Positions 42,110 to 54,059 of a stretch of 64,000 bases of DNA are shown here, piece after piece; within the stretch, counting starts at the first letter, position 1; each line of letters begins with the position of its first letter. A program made the translations under genes and the position numbers. The stretch covers positions 83,418,180-83,482,179 of the forward strand of contig CM042143.1 of assembly GCA_023376005.1 (NCBI GenBank), given 5' to 3'. The notes under the pieces were generated by a model that did no database searches, was not told the DNA's origin, and was given only the letters and a program-made list of their open reading frames with translations. This DNA is from Doryteuthis pealeii. Lineage: Eukaryota > Mollusca > Cephalopoda > Myopsida > Loliginidae.

Positions 42110-42740
42110 AAAAAAAATCTGTTTTATTAAATTCACTGAAAATAATCCAAGCATCGTCATTTTAATCACTATTAGTGAATTACAGCCCTTTAATTCGACA
42201 TAAAAATCAAATTAATTTTAATGTCGATAAACAGGGGAAGATTTTGATCTAAGCGCAAACCTCCAAAGTAGAGTACAAAGCGAATTAACGGAGCATTTCA
42301 TGGGCCTTAATGACCTCCTAGCGGATCAGAAATGAGGGGTTTTTACTATCGAGCTGACCCCTTGCCTGGGGAAGCCGGAAAAAGAGATGCTCCCTTTTAT
42401 TGCCCGAGCACCGCGACGTACAGTTTCTACGTTACTCGCAATATTTATGAATAATTAAGTGCTAGACGTTTCTTTTCAATTCACTGATTAATTTTGGTAC
42501 TTCTAAGGTCCACCGCCTGGAGGTCCCACTGAGGAAGATGCCCCTTTGATCTAGCCGAAATGATCGTGGATTAATGACTTGTGGAGTTTTTACAGTAGGA
42601 GGCTTAATATGGGTACAGCATAATTACCTGGACTAGAAAGGACCCGGCTTTTCCTCATTTTAGGAAGAGGGGAGAAGCTGTATTCGCAAGTAAGCAATAC
42701 ATGCACTTAGACAAACACACAAAGCCACTGGCGCATTTAT
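42110..42740. other. Unassigned sequence
   Basis: Unlike the families above. It contains a CTGAGGA...GAAA order at 42529-42560 that only loosely resembles a hammerhead. Confidence 0.4.
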
Positions 42741-42839
42741 TTATTTATTTTTTTCATGCCTTATGATACTGAGGTATACACAACGGAATACTTAGTGTAT
42801 AGACAGTAAAAATCACTTAGGTCTACATAAGCTTTTGCA

Positions 42840-43194
42840 ATGACAATTCGGTGTACAAATATACATAGACATTTAAACATACACTTACTTACATACACAT
42901 ACACGGAAACACACAAACATACACACATGCACACATATATACACACAGATTCACATGCATTCATGCACACATTCACATACATTCATATTAATTTACACAC
43001 TCACACACATTATATTTACACATACACATTCATATTCTCACACACATTTACATTCACTCTCATTCACAATCATTCACACTCATTCATATTAGTACACATA
43101 TTAACACCCACATCACACACACACACACACACACACATTCAAAAACGTTCACACCCCATACACGCACACATTCACAAACATTCCCATTCGCTGC

Positions 43195-43266
<72 letters not shown>
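42840..43266. repeat. CA-rich degenerate tract and (GA)n
   Basis: About 350 bp of 'CACATTCACA'-like units followed by (GA)n at 43198-43266. The 150-residue frame across it is low-complexity. Confidence 0.9.
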
Positions 43267-43269
<3 letters not shown>

Positions 43270-43387
43270 AATCAAATAGATTCTTAGACTGATAAATTCA
43301 TTTTCCCCTAATATTTTTTCAATCAATTTGATTATTTCTCTCATCTATGTTTATTTTTCATTTTAATTTTTCTTTTTCGACCTTCCA

Positions 43388-43570
43388 GTCATCTCCAGAA
43401 CAAGAACTGGTAGATACCTTATTAGATTGTTGGGGTGTTATCACCCCGACCAGTAATTCCTCATCATGTCATCTTTCAGTGAAGTGGGGCTTACTTGACG
43501 ATACACATATTCATTCCAAACAGCATGCGACAAATTACACTGGGTCACATTGTACTTGTAGTAAGGAAAG
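43388..43570 (+). other. Weak candidate exon beside a SINE
   Basis: A pyrimidine tract and acceptor ('TTTTTCGACCTTCCAG') precede about 180 open bases (SSPEQELVDTLLDCWGVITP near the start, CHLSVKWGLLDD in the middle) that run to the edge of a SINE C. No strong donor. The protein is unknown to me. Confidence 0.25.
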
Positions 43571-43790
43571 GGTCCGGTTTAGCTCAGTCGCAAGGGTCCA
43601 GCGTATGAGTAGCACAGATTGGGTAATCTGATCTGTGTGGTAAAGTGGGAGCTGGCGGTAAATGTGACACTCCACCCCAGATGCAAAAACGTTCTCCCTG
43701 GTCTAGCGTTAGCGAAAATGGGATAGACTCTCTCGCTGTTCGGCTGATACCGACAATAGGCTACTCTGCCTACATTCTTTTACTTTTTTA
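43571..43790 (+). mobile_element. SINE family C with deleted B box
   Basis: Head 'GGTTTAGCTCAGTCGCAAGG' jumps straight to 'GCGTATGAGTAGCACAG', losing the B box, then a complete body and 'CGACAATAGGCTACTCTG'. Confidence 0.85.
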
Positions 43791-44044
43791 GCAGTAAGGA
43801 AATACCCCTGATTTATTATCAACCACTTCAAATGAACTGCCTTTAGAAGGCTAATGGGATTACCAGTTTCTTTTATACCAACCATTATTTACTCTCTATT
43901 ATTAATCTCTTTGTCGATAATACTAAGTTTTGTTGAGTTTAACACAATGCCAGAAGGATGAGAATCCAACTCACTTGTAATTATCTCTTCACCAATCACA
44001 CCAAGCAAGGCGCTCATATTTAACTCTTTATTTTGTCTGTACTC

Positions 44045-44390
44045 TTTTAGAATACAGCGACTGCACCTCTGCAGAGGAGTAAAATACCCCCAACGGGGCC
44101 ACCTCTTGGCCGTGGGTGGAAACCCATGATGCTTAAGGTGTGGACCCTGGTGACTGAGCAGTCCATGACATTCAACACTCCACTTTGGCCCTTACTTAGG
44201 CTAGACGGGCGGTCGGAGAGGCCCCCTCTGATCAATCGGCTGGCCACGTCAAGTCCTAGCACCAGTATAAATTTCCCCAACACTATTGCAAACTCCCAAC
44301 TTTTTTAATCATATATGTGATCGAAGATGGCTTAAGAAATTGATCTTGTGTCACATCCTACTCGTACGGAGGAGTTGGTAAATGTTTATT
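44045..44390 (+). mobile_element. Family A 5' half joined to SINE E tail
   Basis: A start 'AGAATACAGCGACTGCACCT' to about 44328, then E 3' end 'CTTAAGAAATTGATCTTG' and 'GGAGGAGTTGGTAAATG'. It is the reciprocal type of the E-to-A junction at 14043. Confidence 0.8.
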
Positions 44391-45340
44391 TTTCTGCATC
44401 AACATTTTATTTTGTTTTAATGCAGTCGGCATTACATTTTCAAGGTTCTGTGATGACTTTATGTTTCTTATCTATTTAAGGTGAACAGGTAGAGAGCGCC
44501 TATCATTAGTGTCGCTTGGTAAAGGAGTGCCGAAACAAACGCTGGTCGATACGGTCAAGCGAAACAGTCCATTCAACTAGAAAGTTGGTTTGTTTTCTCT
44601 TCAGTCCATAAACATCAGTGAAGCTGACTAACAAATTGTGGTTAGATCGCGGAAATTTTTGTAGAAACACAACTGATCTTTTTAAATGTCAGAGGGTTAA
44701 AATTTATAACTCTCGCAACGGATAATAGATGGGTAAGATGGGAAAAAGGGTCTTTAAAAATATTGTAAATAAAAAACACCTTCTTTTTGTGCCTATATTA
44801 AGATACCTACCTGATTTTATGACCCTCTTTTTCGGATGATCCTTAACCACAGGATGCTAAAAAAAAAAAGATCTGGTTATCTGGTCCAAAGTGTGACCTT
44901 ATGGGTGGGCTGGGGTGGAGGGTAGTATGTTTATTTTTTTGTTTTGTCTCATTCTGTGCAGTGGTACGGAAATCAGGAAAAAGGAAGTGGCTTGATTAGC
45001 TTCCCGTTTCTACCAAGTAGAACCGCCATTTTGTTTGAAGTGTGTCGGCCATGTTTATTGAGTCCCGACGTCAAACTGTTATTTAACTGATTTGCGGTAA
45101 TTGTTGGTCAAACAAAAAAGGATGTATTAAGTGAAAAAAGAAATAAAAACAAACATTAAAATCAAAGCAAAAAAGCATAAAGGAATGAAAGAAAAAAGTT
45201 AATTAATAAAATATCAGTAAAATAGGAAATAAAAAAAAATACAAAGTTTGGAAAACAATTTCAACGTCGGTCATTCGGTAGAAAAACAAAAAACAAAAAA
45301 ACAAAAACACATCGTTTTACCAAGTTTTCAGTATTTTACG
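44391..45340. other. Unassigned sequence
   Basis: No recognised repeat or gene; the middle (44440-44720) is less AT-rich than its surroundings. Confidence 0.45.
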
Positions 45341-45344
45341 TATG

Positions 45345-45562
45345 TTATTTGGTTGGATCTTACGGCATGTCAAGCCTTGCTGGGTTATTTTATGCTGAAC
45401 ACGTTTTTGCTTTATTCATTCTTGATGGGTACTCAATTTTTTAAACTCATTTTTGAAACTCATTTTTCCTCTTTAACTCATATATAGAACTCTAACAGGT
45501 ACTACCACTCCGAATCAGAGTAAACCTGGGAGTAATGATGATGAACACGTACTCCACACTCC

Positions 45563-45604
<42 letters not shown>
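45345..45604 (-). mobile_element. Family A tail half with (TA)n
   Basis: 'GGATCTTACGGCATGTCAAG' to 'CGTACTCCACACTCCC', then a (TA)n array at 45567-45604. Confidence 0.8.
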
Positions 45605-45608
<4 letters not shown>

Positions 45609-45963
45609 AGATAATATTGGTGCTATATTTGTATAACCCGATAAACTACACATAGCAAGCGGATTAAATAACTGTATCCGGGTAAACTTCGTGCGACCAA
45701 CCAATCAAAATCGAGTCGCCTCCCTTCCTCCCCTCATTAAAGGACCAAACCATAGCGTATATAAACAAACCGCTAAACCAATTTCCCATTTGATCTGAAT
45801 ATCGCATAGGCGAGAAACTGTCTGCAACCAAGGAGTTGATTACATGTACACACTATCTTAACTTAAATTCAATTAAGTCATCCATATCATCTAACTAAAA
45901 ATATCAGTTTGATTTTGTAAACAGTCTTTCTCACCCCGTCAGATTTAATTACAGATGTTACTC

Positions 45964-45964
<1 letters not shown>

Positions 45965-46043
<79 letters not shown>
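45965..46043. repeat. (TC)n(AC)n microsatellite
   Basis: TC repeats pass directly into about 24 AC units. Confidence 0.95.
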
Positions 46044-46046
<3 letters not shown>

Positions 46047-46173
46047 TGGATATTTCAGAAAAAAATGATATACTTTCGTAAACTGATAACTTTATCAATT
46101 CTCGTTAAAAGGAATTCAAATTTTGATATGTAGGGAAACAACACAAAGTTCTATGTTTAATGTGTAATGTTTG

Positions 46174-46175
<2 letters not shown>

Positions 46176-46213
<38 letters not shown>

Positions 46214-46482
46214 ATATAATACACATAACGGTCAAGTAACTCATTACAGAGCAATTAAAAATTATGGTATAGAAATACTAAACGTTTTAAAATGGCTAGA
46301 GCTCTCTCTGGCGGCATATACATATATACAGATGTACGTATTTATCCGTTAAAAAACCCACACAGCTGAGTGGTTAAGGAGCTTGACTGATGATGAATCG
46401 ATCGGATTAGTTTTGGTATATATTTAAATGCATAGAAACTTATCTGTAACCATTTGGTTTCATGCTTGTTTAAACATGTTCG

Positions 46483-46526
<44 letters not shown>

Positions 46527-46530
46527 CCAC

Positions 46531-46593
<63 letters not shown>

Positions 46594-46604
46594 ATATATA
46601 TATA
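46176..46604. repeat. (TA)n arrays around unassigned sequence
   Basis: (TA)n at 46176-46207, 46484-46524 and 46536-46604 (with GT at 46579-46592). Confidence 0.9.
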
Positions 46605-47500
46605 TTCACGGGTTAGAAACAAAGCTTCGGCGGTGAAATACAAGAACAGCTCACGCATGTATATACATATATAAACGAATTGAAATTCGCTGTATTTCTT
46701 TCACAGGCGCGTTGTCATGAAGATAAGTGGCTAACACGCTGCTTTGAAACCAATGTTAACAATCGCACCTTAATTGTATTGCACCCTATAACAAATAAGT
46801 ACAGCTCTTACATCCGTAATCGAGTACTTTATTTTCAATCCTCCAATACTAGAAAAAACTAATAAATTAGACTAGACACATGGGTAATGGCACATAATAA
46901 ATGACACCCCCCCCAAAAAAAAAGCACAAAAAAGCAAAAAAAAAACAAAACAAAAGATAAGATAAAATAAACAGCAAAAACAAAATAAAATTTAAAAACA
47001 AAAACAAAACAACAACCATACCCCCTCCAAAAAACAAAAAAAACAAAACAAAAACAAAACAAAGAACAAAAAAACAGAAATTGCATCTGGTGTTAAAGTT
47101 TCGACCCTCCAAATGTTTTTACTGACTACGAATCTGTCCATAAAGAAAAGACTCGAACAAGCACTGAACCAAAAATAATAAGAATTTTGTTCGAGTGATT
47201 TTTCATGGAACAGTGGATAGAGCAAGCTGATATTGTTGACAATTATATTAATTCTATCCGAGTTGGGTGTCCGACAAATTGTGACCCTCTTTCAAGCGGC
47301 GAAGTTAAGGTTGATAAATACGGTAGTGTGTTCGATCCTACCTTGGTGCCGAAACTTAGGCTTGTGGTGATCATAAAACGCAGAAGACAATGGATATGGA
47401 TGCTATTAATTGAAAAAAGTAAAAAAATGAAAAAGTAAAATAAAAAAAATCCTGGCATTATATCGTTTGTGCGTCTCTAATCGAAATCAAGAGTTCCCAA
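46605..47500. other. Unassigned, with A/C-rich simple repeats
   Basis: 46900-47080 is made of AAAC-type simple repeats whose complement gives spurious Phe-rich frames. A frame at 47205-47438 has no recognisable domain. Confidence 0.5.
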
Positions 47501-47524
47501 ATGTTTCGACATTTTTTATTCATT

Positions 47525-47560
47525 CAATCCTCCATGACATGCAACACTCCACTTTGGTTC

Positions 47561-47609
<49 letters not shown>

Positions 47610-47905
47610 AATCTTGTGTCACATCCTGCTCTACCGGAGGGCTTGGTATATATATATATATATATATATACCAAGCCCTCCGGTAGAGCAGGATGTGACA
47701 CAAGATTTAACAGGTTTGACATCCAGACTGGTTGTCTAACCAAGGTTAAAGAGCCCTGCCATTTACCTATAGCCAGAGGTAAAATAGGTGAATGCATACC
47801 TTTTCCAAGTGTATTACTGCTATGTGAAATGCAAAGAGCCTCGTCCAGAATTTGAACTCGGGTGGACGAGTCCATTTCCTACGACTATAACCATTACACC
47901 ACGTG
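47525..47905 (-). mobile_element. SINE family E with inverted tail around (TA)n
   Basis: A scrap of family A lies at 47525-47560. The E copy occupies about 47672-47905 (minus). Its 3' end is duplicated in inverted orientation at 47608-47645, so 'ACCAAGCCCTCCGGTAGAGC' and its complement face each other across (TA)n (47645-47672). Confidence 0.85.
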
Positions 47906-48491
47906 CCTTTTCAATATCTTTTCAATACATATTAATAATTGGAAAAGTTTTGTTTGTTTGCTATGGGAGATAAAGCATTTTTCTGCAGAGCTACCAAACT
48001 TGGAATGTATACTTATTGGACACAAATAAATGTTTTAACGTAAACATAAATTTATTCTATAGATAAAAATGTCAAAGAGAAAGGATGTCGAACAGTCAAC
48101 AATAATCAGTTAGAAGCCGTAAGGCTGCAAGACTCTTACAGAATTTAAATATCAAAACTTAAAAAATAATAATAAATAAACTTAAAAAAATAATAATAAA
48201 TAAAAATAAAACCCAGAAAACAACGAATAGAAATTTTCCGTGTTGGCAAAATTTATTCATAGAATTCTTTTATAAAAAAAAGATGTCACCAAGTGTCAGA
48301 AAAAGACAAGACAGTAAAGTTATATTATAAAAGTCATCATTAAAAATAAACTATCTTTTTCGTTGTTGTTTTTAATACTTAAGATATTTTTTTTAATAAC
48401 TTCCTAATTTGGGGCGTTTTCTGTTTCTTCTTTATTTTTGATTTTTAATTTACTGACTCGAGTTTGAAATCAAATTTCTTGTTTTTCTTGT

Positions 48492-48718
48492 TTCTTTGTT
48501 TAATGACATATCAATCCCCGTACGTCATCTAATGCCAAAGCCGTCCTTGTAGAAGAACAGTAGTGGTTCTATTTAACCCATAGCTGAGGGATGAGGCAGT
48601 TCATAGATTTCCCAAGAGCATTAGTCTGAAAGTGAACGTAATAGCGCGACTGGAGTACAAACTCGCTCACTACGATGTCGCAGTTCAGCGCGCTGGTCAC
48701 TACGCCACGGGGACTACC
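48492..48718 (-). mobile_element. SINE family G, copy 2, full length
   Basis: On the minus strand the head is 'GTCCCCGTGGCGTAGTGACC' with B box 'CGAGTTTGTACTCCAGTCGC', and it ends in the shared tail 'GGGGATTGATATGTCATTAA'. Confidence 0.85.
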
Positions 48719-48903
48719 CATCGAGTTTAAAATCAAATTTAATAAAATGGTGGGAATTTTGTAAGAAAAACGTCTTCGAATCTTTAAGCGGGTTTTTCCC
48801 TCCATTTTGAATATCATGAGTGACTATATTATTGCAATATAATGAGACGGGAAGACCAAAAAATGTAGTTATACTTAATGCAATAGAGGAAAATTACTCA
48901 ATT

Positions 48904-49320
48904 TTGGGATGATGTGTGAAAGGTTGTCGGTTTCTGATTGGTCATCACCAGGCGAGAAGGAGAGTTAGAGAAAATAAAGAGAGTGAAGAGTATGGCAGTC
49001 TGGGTTAAGTGTTTGAAGAGAACAGACGCAAAACTAGAGGGTATAATAAAATATGAGCTCTAAAAAAAACAAAAAAAAAACAAGAACGTATTGTTAAAAA
49101 CTAAGCAACGACACATGACGAGACATCCTCAAGAGATTCGCAAGTTGTCCCAGACTCAAAGAACAGCGAGAATGCCAGCCCAACAAGAGATCTAACAACA
49201 GACACAAAAAGACACAGCTACTCAGATCTAGAACAACAGACCCAATCAGATCCAGTCCCGAGTTTGTAGAACAGGATAATGATAAGATAAGTAACACTAT
49301 GATGAATAATACAATTTAAC
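48904..49320 (+). mobile_element. Family H repeat
   Basis: Blocks 'CATCCTCAAGAGATTCGCAA', 'CAGACTCAAAGAACAGCGAG', and 'GAACAACAGACCCAATC' match the copies at 49580 and 61480. Confidence 0.65.
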
Positions 49321-49368
49321 ACTCCTACTCCTCTAAATTGACGATACACTCATTTCTAAATGGATCTC

Positions 49369-49482
<114 letters not shown>

Positions 49483-49499
49483 CCTACAACGTCATTCCT

Positions 49500-49870
49500 T
49501 TTAATTGAGCCAGCTATGGTACACTAGTAAAAATATGAGTTCTGAAAAAAAAAACAAAAACAAAAAAAAAAACAAGAACAAGAACCTCTTGTTTTCATTA
49601 TTAACATCTAAGCAACGGCACAAAACGAGATATCCTCAAGACGACCCAAGTAGTTCCAGACCACACGAAGAACAGCGAGAAGCCAGCCAGCCAGCCAGCC
49701 AGACACAAGCAGACCTAGATAATCCGATCCAGAATAGCAGAGACCCAACCACATTCACTCCAGAGATAAATAGAACAGTATAAGATAGGTATATGACGAC
49801 TGTTACAATTTAAACTCCTACTCCTCAAAATTTACCATACACACATTTCATAATGGATCTTGCCATGTCA
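49500..49870 (+). mobile_element. Family H repeat, second tandem copy
   Basis: Same order of blocks as 48904-49320 ('ATGAGTTCTGAAAAAA', 'GAGATATCCTCAAGACGACC', 'CACGAAGAACAGCGAGAAG', 'ATGGATCTTGCCATG'), so 48.9-49.9 kb is a tandem pair. A (CCAG)n lies at 49683-49702. Confidence 0.7.
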
Positions 49871-50023
49871 TATATAAAGATTTACCTACAACGTCATTTC
49901 TTTTAATCGAGCTCGCAATGTTATATAATGTAAAAAAGAGTTTCATAACGACTTTTATGACATTAAAACAAGAAAACATTCGGCATACAAATTGTATTGC
50001 GATTGCATTTCGGTAATCATTAA

Positions 50024-50026
<3 letters not shown>

Positions 50027-50077
<51 letters not shown>

Positions 50078-50138
50078 ACATAAACATTTCTTGTGATGGA
50101 AACATCTTGTACAAAGAATAATAAAAAGAACCACATGA

Positions 50139-50218
<80 letters not shown>

Positions 50219-50330
50219 GTGTGTGTGTATATGTGTATATATAAAAGATATAAACATTTCTTATGATGGATATATCTTGTAGAAAGGATAATAAAAAGAG
50301 GCACATGAAAGACTAAATCTCTCTTCAGTT
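50027..50330. repeat. Duplicated segment with two (TA)n arrays
   Basis: (TA)n at 50027-50073 and 50140-50201 (then GT). The sequence after each ('AAACATTTCTTGTGATGGA' and 'AAACATTTCTTATGATGGA', then 'AATAATAAAAAGA') is the same, so this is a ~190-bp tandem duplication around a microsatellite. Confidence 0.85.
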
Positions 50331-50556
50331 TAAATATAAATCCACAAAACATGCAATCGGAAAAGATTATTGGATAATCAATTTACTCATTACACCAAAA
50401 CATGTCGATACATGAATCTGAGTTTGTTGTTAACAAAATATGGCATTGGAAATTTGTATAAAAAATAAAATAAAAAGAAACATGTATTATAGTCAAAATC
50501 GTTAATACATAGATTGAATCTAATTTATTAACGATGTCTACAATGACAATCTGACC

Positions 50557-50558
<2 letters not shown>

Positions 50559-50616
<58 letters not shown>
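50559..50616. repeat. (TA)n microsatellite
   Basis: About 29 TA units. Confidence 0.95.
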
Positions 50617-50619
<3 letters not shown>

Positions 50620-50656
50620 CAATGAAGTAACAAATAAAAGTTTTTATCGATCGATA

Positions 50657-50697
50657 TTACAACCAGTGGTTTCTTGCTGAAAGCATTCATCAGATAA
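50657..50697 (-). ncRNA. Hammerhead-like motif with imperfect helix II
   Basis: Minus strand: helix I TTAT; CTGATGA; helix II TGCT/AGCA with a TTC loop, its base carrying an A-A mismatch; GAA; helix III ACC/GGT with an ACT loop; cleavage U; helix I GTAA (one G-U pair). The invariant bases are present but the mismatch at the base of helix II and the short helix I make activity uncertain. Confidence 0.5.
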
Positions 50698-50906
50698 ACG
50701 AAACGGTTCCTTTGAAAATGACGAAATGGTGTAAATGGTCAAATGTGTGCGTTTTTTTAAACTGTATTCTCGTGTTTGCGTGTTTACGTGATGTGGAATG
50801 TTTTTTTGCTTGTACGTGTGCGTATTTTTGTTTGTGCGTATGTGTATGATGTCATGCGCGTGCGCGTGGAAATGCGTGAAGGCTGTGATAATATGATTGT
50901 GTCCAT

Positions 50907-50917
50907 ATATATATATA

Positions 50918-50978
<61 letters not shown>
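50907..50978. repeat. (TA)n and (GT)n
   Basis: TA array followed by GT array. Confidence 0.9.
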
Positions 50979-50985
<7 letters not shown>

Positions 50986-51164
50986 CGTGTGTGTAAATCA
51001 CCAGGCTAGTCGGTATTAGGAATGATTCTAAGCTGGTTTTTTTTTAACAACGGAATATTAAATTTGGTTTGGTCTATATTGCAGTGTGAAGAAATCCATA
51101 TAATATGGGTGTAAATAGATCTATAATTGCTAATATGACTGATATTTAAGCCCTTTTTTACCAA

Positions 51165-51310
51165 GGTCGCAAGGATGGGGTACCCAGCGAAACTATAAAT
51201 CCCTATTCAGCAGTAATAGATCTCCGAGACTAGCTTGTTAACGATTGCACCATGATGCAACGGGCGGTCGGAGAATCCCACATCCGATCAATCAGCTGGT
51301 TACGCTTTCT
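51165..51310 (-). mobile_element. SINE family D, joined to a family A scrap
   Basis: Minus-strand D ('CAGTAATAGATCTCCGAGAC', 'TTGTTAACGATTGCACCATG') to 51262, then plus-strand A sequence 'CGGGCGGTCGGAGAATCCC' to 51310. Confidence 0.7.
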
Positions 51311-51463
51311 TCTTTCTTTGTGCTATTTAAATTAGTGATTTGAGATGATCTCAGTCGAGCCTATGCTCATGCGCTCACAACTCCCCAACATAACAAGTAG
51401 AAATGTGTTGATCCATATAGCAACAATACCACCATTTTTGAAGGAAACTATGTTAATAATATA

Positions 51464-51655
51464 GTTTCATGATACCGAAAGCACCAGTTCCCGCTTGATC
51501 TACCGAAGTTAAGCATCGATGAGCCTGATCAATACTTAATTGGGTTACCACTTAAGCAACAGCAGGCACTGTAAGCAACGTGAGTCCTTTGTTTATCAAA
51601 ATGGCTTCATTCGGCATTAAATGACCCAAAAAGGGTTGATATGCCGTAAAACAAA
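51464..51655 (+). mobile_element. 5S rRNA-derived SINE (family B), full length
   Basis: Same architecture as 16341-16545: 'GAAAGCACCAGTTCCCGC', 'ACCGAAGTTAAGCATCGAT', 'GAGCCTGATCAATACTTAAT', 'TGTTTATCAAAATGGCTTCA', tail 'AGGGTTGATATGCCGTAAAA'. Confidence 0.9.
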
Positions 51656-51659
51656 AAAG

Positions 51660-52480
51660 ACGTTCGTAAACGACTTATTTTAATGTAGCTTCTGTTTTTC
51701 TTCTGTTTTTTGGTGTTTTGTACTTGAGACTTCTGATGACCGACCTCAAAGGTTTCCGATTGTTTAAGAATGTTAAAAGCTTTTTGAAATTGTATTTTCA
51801 TAACTTGTCTCTCATTGACTCATTTGACCACGTCGACTTTTTACGAGATAAACCAAAAGAAAAAGATTTCGACATAAAACAATATAACACGTCTATTTCA
51901 TTGTCCTCATATCGTTTGAGACTATAAATAAGATGCACGCTTCATTGGTTCTCTAAATGAAGATTTACTTCAAGCCGGAAATTCAAATCCCCAAAATGTG
52001 TTCATAACATGAGTCAATTACGTGATAAACAGTTCTTAAGAGTCCAATAAAGTCATTGCTTTTTATTCAGCCCTTTTTTTACTTGTTTCTTAATAGTTTT
52101 CATAATGTATTTTATTAGAGTCATTTAATTGGCTGATAACTACTATAAAATATCTCTCATTTCATTGGCTGATCTTTAAGAACTTGATTGTCTGTTGTTA
52201 TTCAAAATTGCCAATGTTTAGATGCGTAGGGCCTTTGTTTATTTGAGATTTGTTTAACTCTTTTTTATGGGACGAAATTTGACGTGTGAACTCCAAAGTT
52301 TTGATTGATTAATATTTCAAATATCGATTTGTTGCTATAAACATTAAACAATAAAAATTTGCGCAGACGTGATTTTTTGTTTTGTTTTGTTTTGTCTTTG
52401 TTTTGCTTTGGTTTTGGCTTGTTCCTTTTTTTGTTGTGTTTTGCTTATTTTTTTTCATAGAGAGAATAGGACAGAGTAAT
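51660..52480. other. Unassigned sequence
   Basis: A 69-residue frame at 51718-51927 (MTDLKGFRLFKNVKSFLK near its start) ends in a stop and is not recognised. The rest is AT-rich, with TTTTG simple repeats at 52375-52420. Confidence 0.35.
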
Positions 52481-52640
52481 TTGTATTATTTGGATTATTC
52501 GGACTATTGTTCTCATCTTTATTGTTATCTGTACAACGTTTCGGCTGATATGCACTCCGGCCTTCTTCAGGTATTTCTTGTCGGATTCAGGAACCCTCTC
52601 GAACTCGAGAACCTCTTGAAAGTCGGGAATGATTTGCAGA
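52481..52640 (-). mobile_element. Penelope-like terminal segment, single arm
   Basis: Same as one arm of the 20757 and 36846 structures. The outer end reads 'TTGTATTATTTGGATTATTC' and then 'GGACTATTG'. The minus strand has CTGAAGA, GGCC/GGC stem pieces and CGAAACG, followed inward by 'CTCGAACTCGAGAACC'. Confidence 0.6.
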
Positions 52641-52689
52641 CCAGACAAGGATGATTTTAAAGAAAGGCTTGTTTTCTTATCACGATATA

Positions 52690-53200
52690 ATACAAATATG
52701 TAGACAGGTAAGTCGAAAAGAATATGCTAAAGATGAACCCCTTAAACAAAATGAAGCACAACACACTGACAACCAAAACATCACAGAACTCAAAATCACA
52801 ACATCAATATTAACACATAATGAAATAAACAATGTAGAGTTAATAAAATAAATCATGACCGAAAAGATGGTTACATTGCTATTCCTAAGAAATCAGGATT
52901 GGAAAAAAAGTTCAGGTAGAAACCGAGAATGTAAATAAAGTATTATATAATATCCCAACAGACAACATCACCGAACTAAACGACCTAATTTATGCAGGAG
53001 CAAAACGAGTTATTGGTATCTTTCTCCGTATGAAACTCGAAAAGAAAACACACAATCTGGATGGGAAATGAGACTAGAAGGACAAATAAAGAAACTACGA
53101 TAACAAACGAAAACACCATAGACGAAAAAAGACACACGGACAAATTGTAATGAAAAGACCGTAAAAAACTAAAAAAAACTAAATAAATTGGAAAGCAACA
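52690..53200 (+). pseudogene. LINE N-terminal ORF fragment
   Basis: Readable pieces across several frames: SRKEYAKDEPLKQNEAQ, NITELNDLIYAGAKRVIG, GWEMRLEGQIKKLR. They resemble the region upstream of the RT in cephalopod LINEs of the R4-like type, a recollection of pattern rather than a checked alignment. Many stops; no function left. Confidence 0.55.
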
Positions 53201-53227
53201 TGGATTCCGGTTTTAAAAATTCACGTC

Positions 53228-54005
53228 CATTCCCGGCAGATTGACTCAGCAATTGAGTAACTGCCTATCCGTGGAAAACGGGTTGGGTAAAATAGGCTGT
53301 CCCATCGCGGTGTATTGGTTAATAAGATTGTCTCGCAAATCAATTTCTATTGAATAGTGAGTTCGATCCTCGCTGGATGTGTAATGCTTGCGATTCTGTG
53401 TAACATCCTACCCGTGGCAAACGGTTTGGGTAAATACCTACTCTTCAAATTAATAATTGTTTTTCTCTATATTTAATCTTTATATATTTATATTTATTTA
53501 AATCTATTTATTTTTATATATTTATATCTAATTCAAAAACAGTCAGAACTTTCTTATAGAGATATAGTGAAATTTCTTCAATACTCAAAGTATCCCTTAA
53601 GCTCTCAAATGACTAAGTGGTAGCATACCACGGATTTTTACTCTAAGTTGTCTACATAACAGTTTTTGCCTTGAGCCCAACCAAGTTCAGCTTGTTGGCA
53701 TCTTTCCACCCACGAGGGCGTCCCATCGTGGTATAATCGTTAGCAAACTAGTCTCGCAGATCCCTTACTATTGAATAGTAAATTCAACCCTCGCTGGATG
53801 TCCCATACTTGCGACCTTATGTCCCACCCTACCCATGGCGAACGGGTTGAGTAAATTATGTATATTACATCACGGTGTAATGGTTAATAAGCTAGTCTTA
53901 CAGATCCATTATTACTGAATAGCGAGTTAGACCCTCACTGGATCTCCCATACTTGCGACCTTGTGTCACATCCCACCCATGGCGAACGGGTTGGGTAAAT
54001 ACCTA
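53228..54005 (+). mobile_element. Cluster of SINE family D copies, same orientation
   Basis: A tail scrap at 53228-53292, then three D copies at 53305-53442, 53718-53845 and 53868-54001. Each has a tRNA-like head ('GGTGTAATGGTTAATAAGC' in the last) and the tail 'GGCGAACGGGTTGGGTAAAT' or close. The last two are almost in tandem. Confidence 0.85.
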
Positions 54006-54059
54006 TTCCATTGTGGATTTAGATTTAGTACAATTACTGTGTAAACATTCGTGTGTCGG

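Noticed and set aside
42529..42560. CTGAGGA...GAAA order resembling a hammerhead
   Set aside because: Helix II is asymmetric, helix I would need a G cleavage residue, and no relative with better pairing is in the window.
42840..43292. 150-residue His/Thr-rich frame
   Set aside because: A translation of degenerate CACATTCA repeats and (GA)n; no independent evidence of coding.
46859..47112. Phe-rich membrane-like minus-strand frames
   Set aside because: These come from A/C simple repeats (AAAC)n read on the other strand in all three frames.
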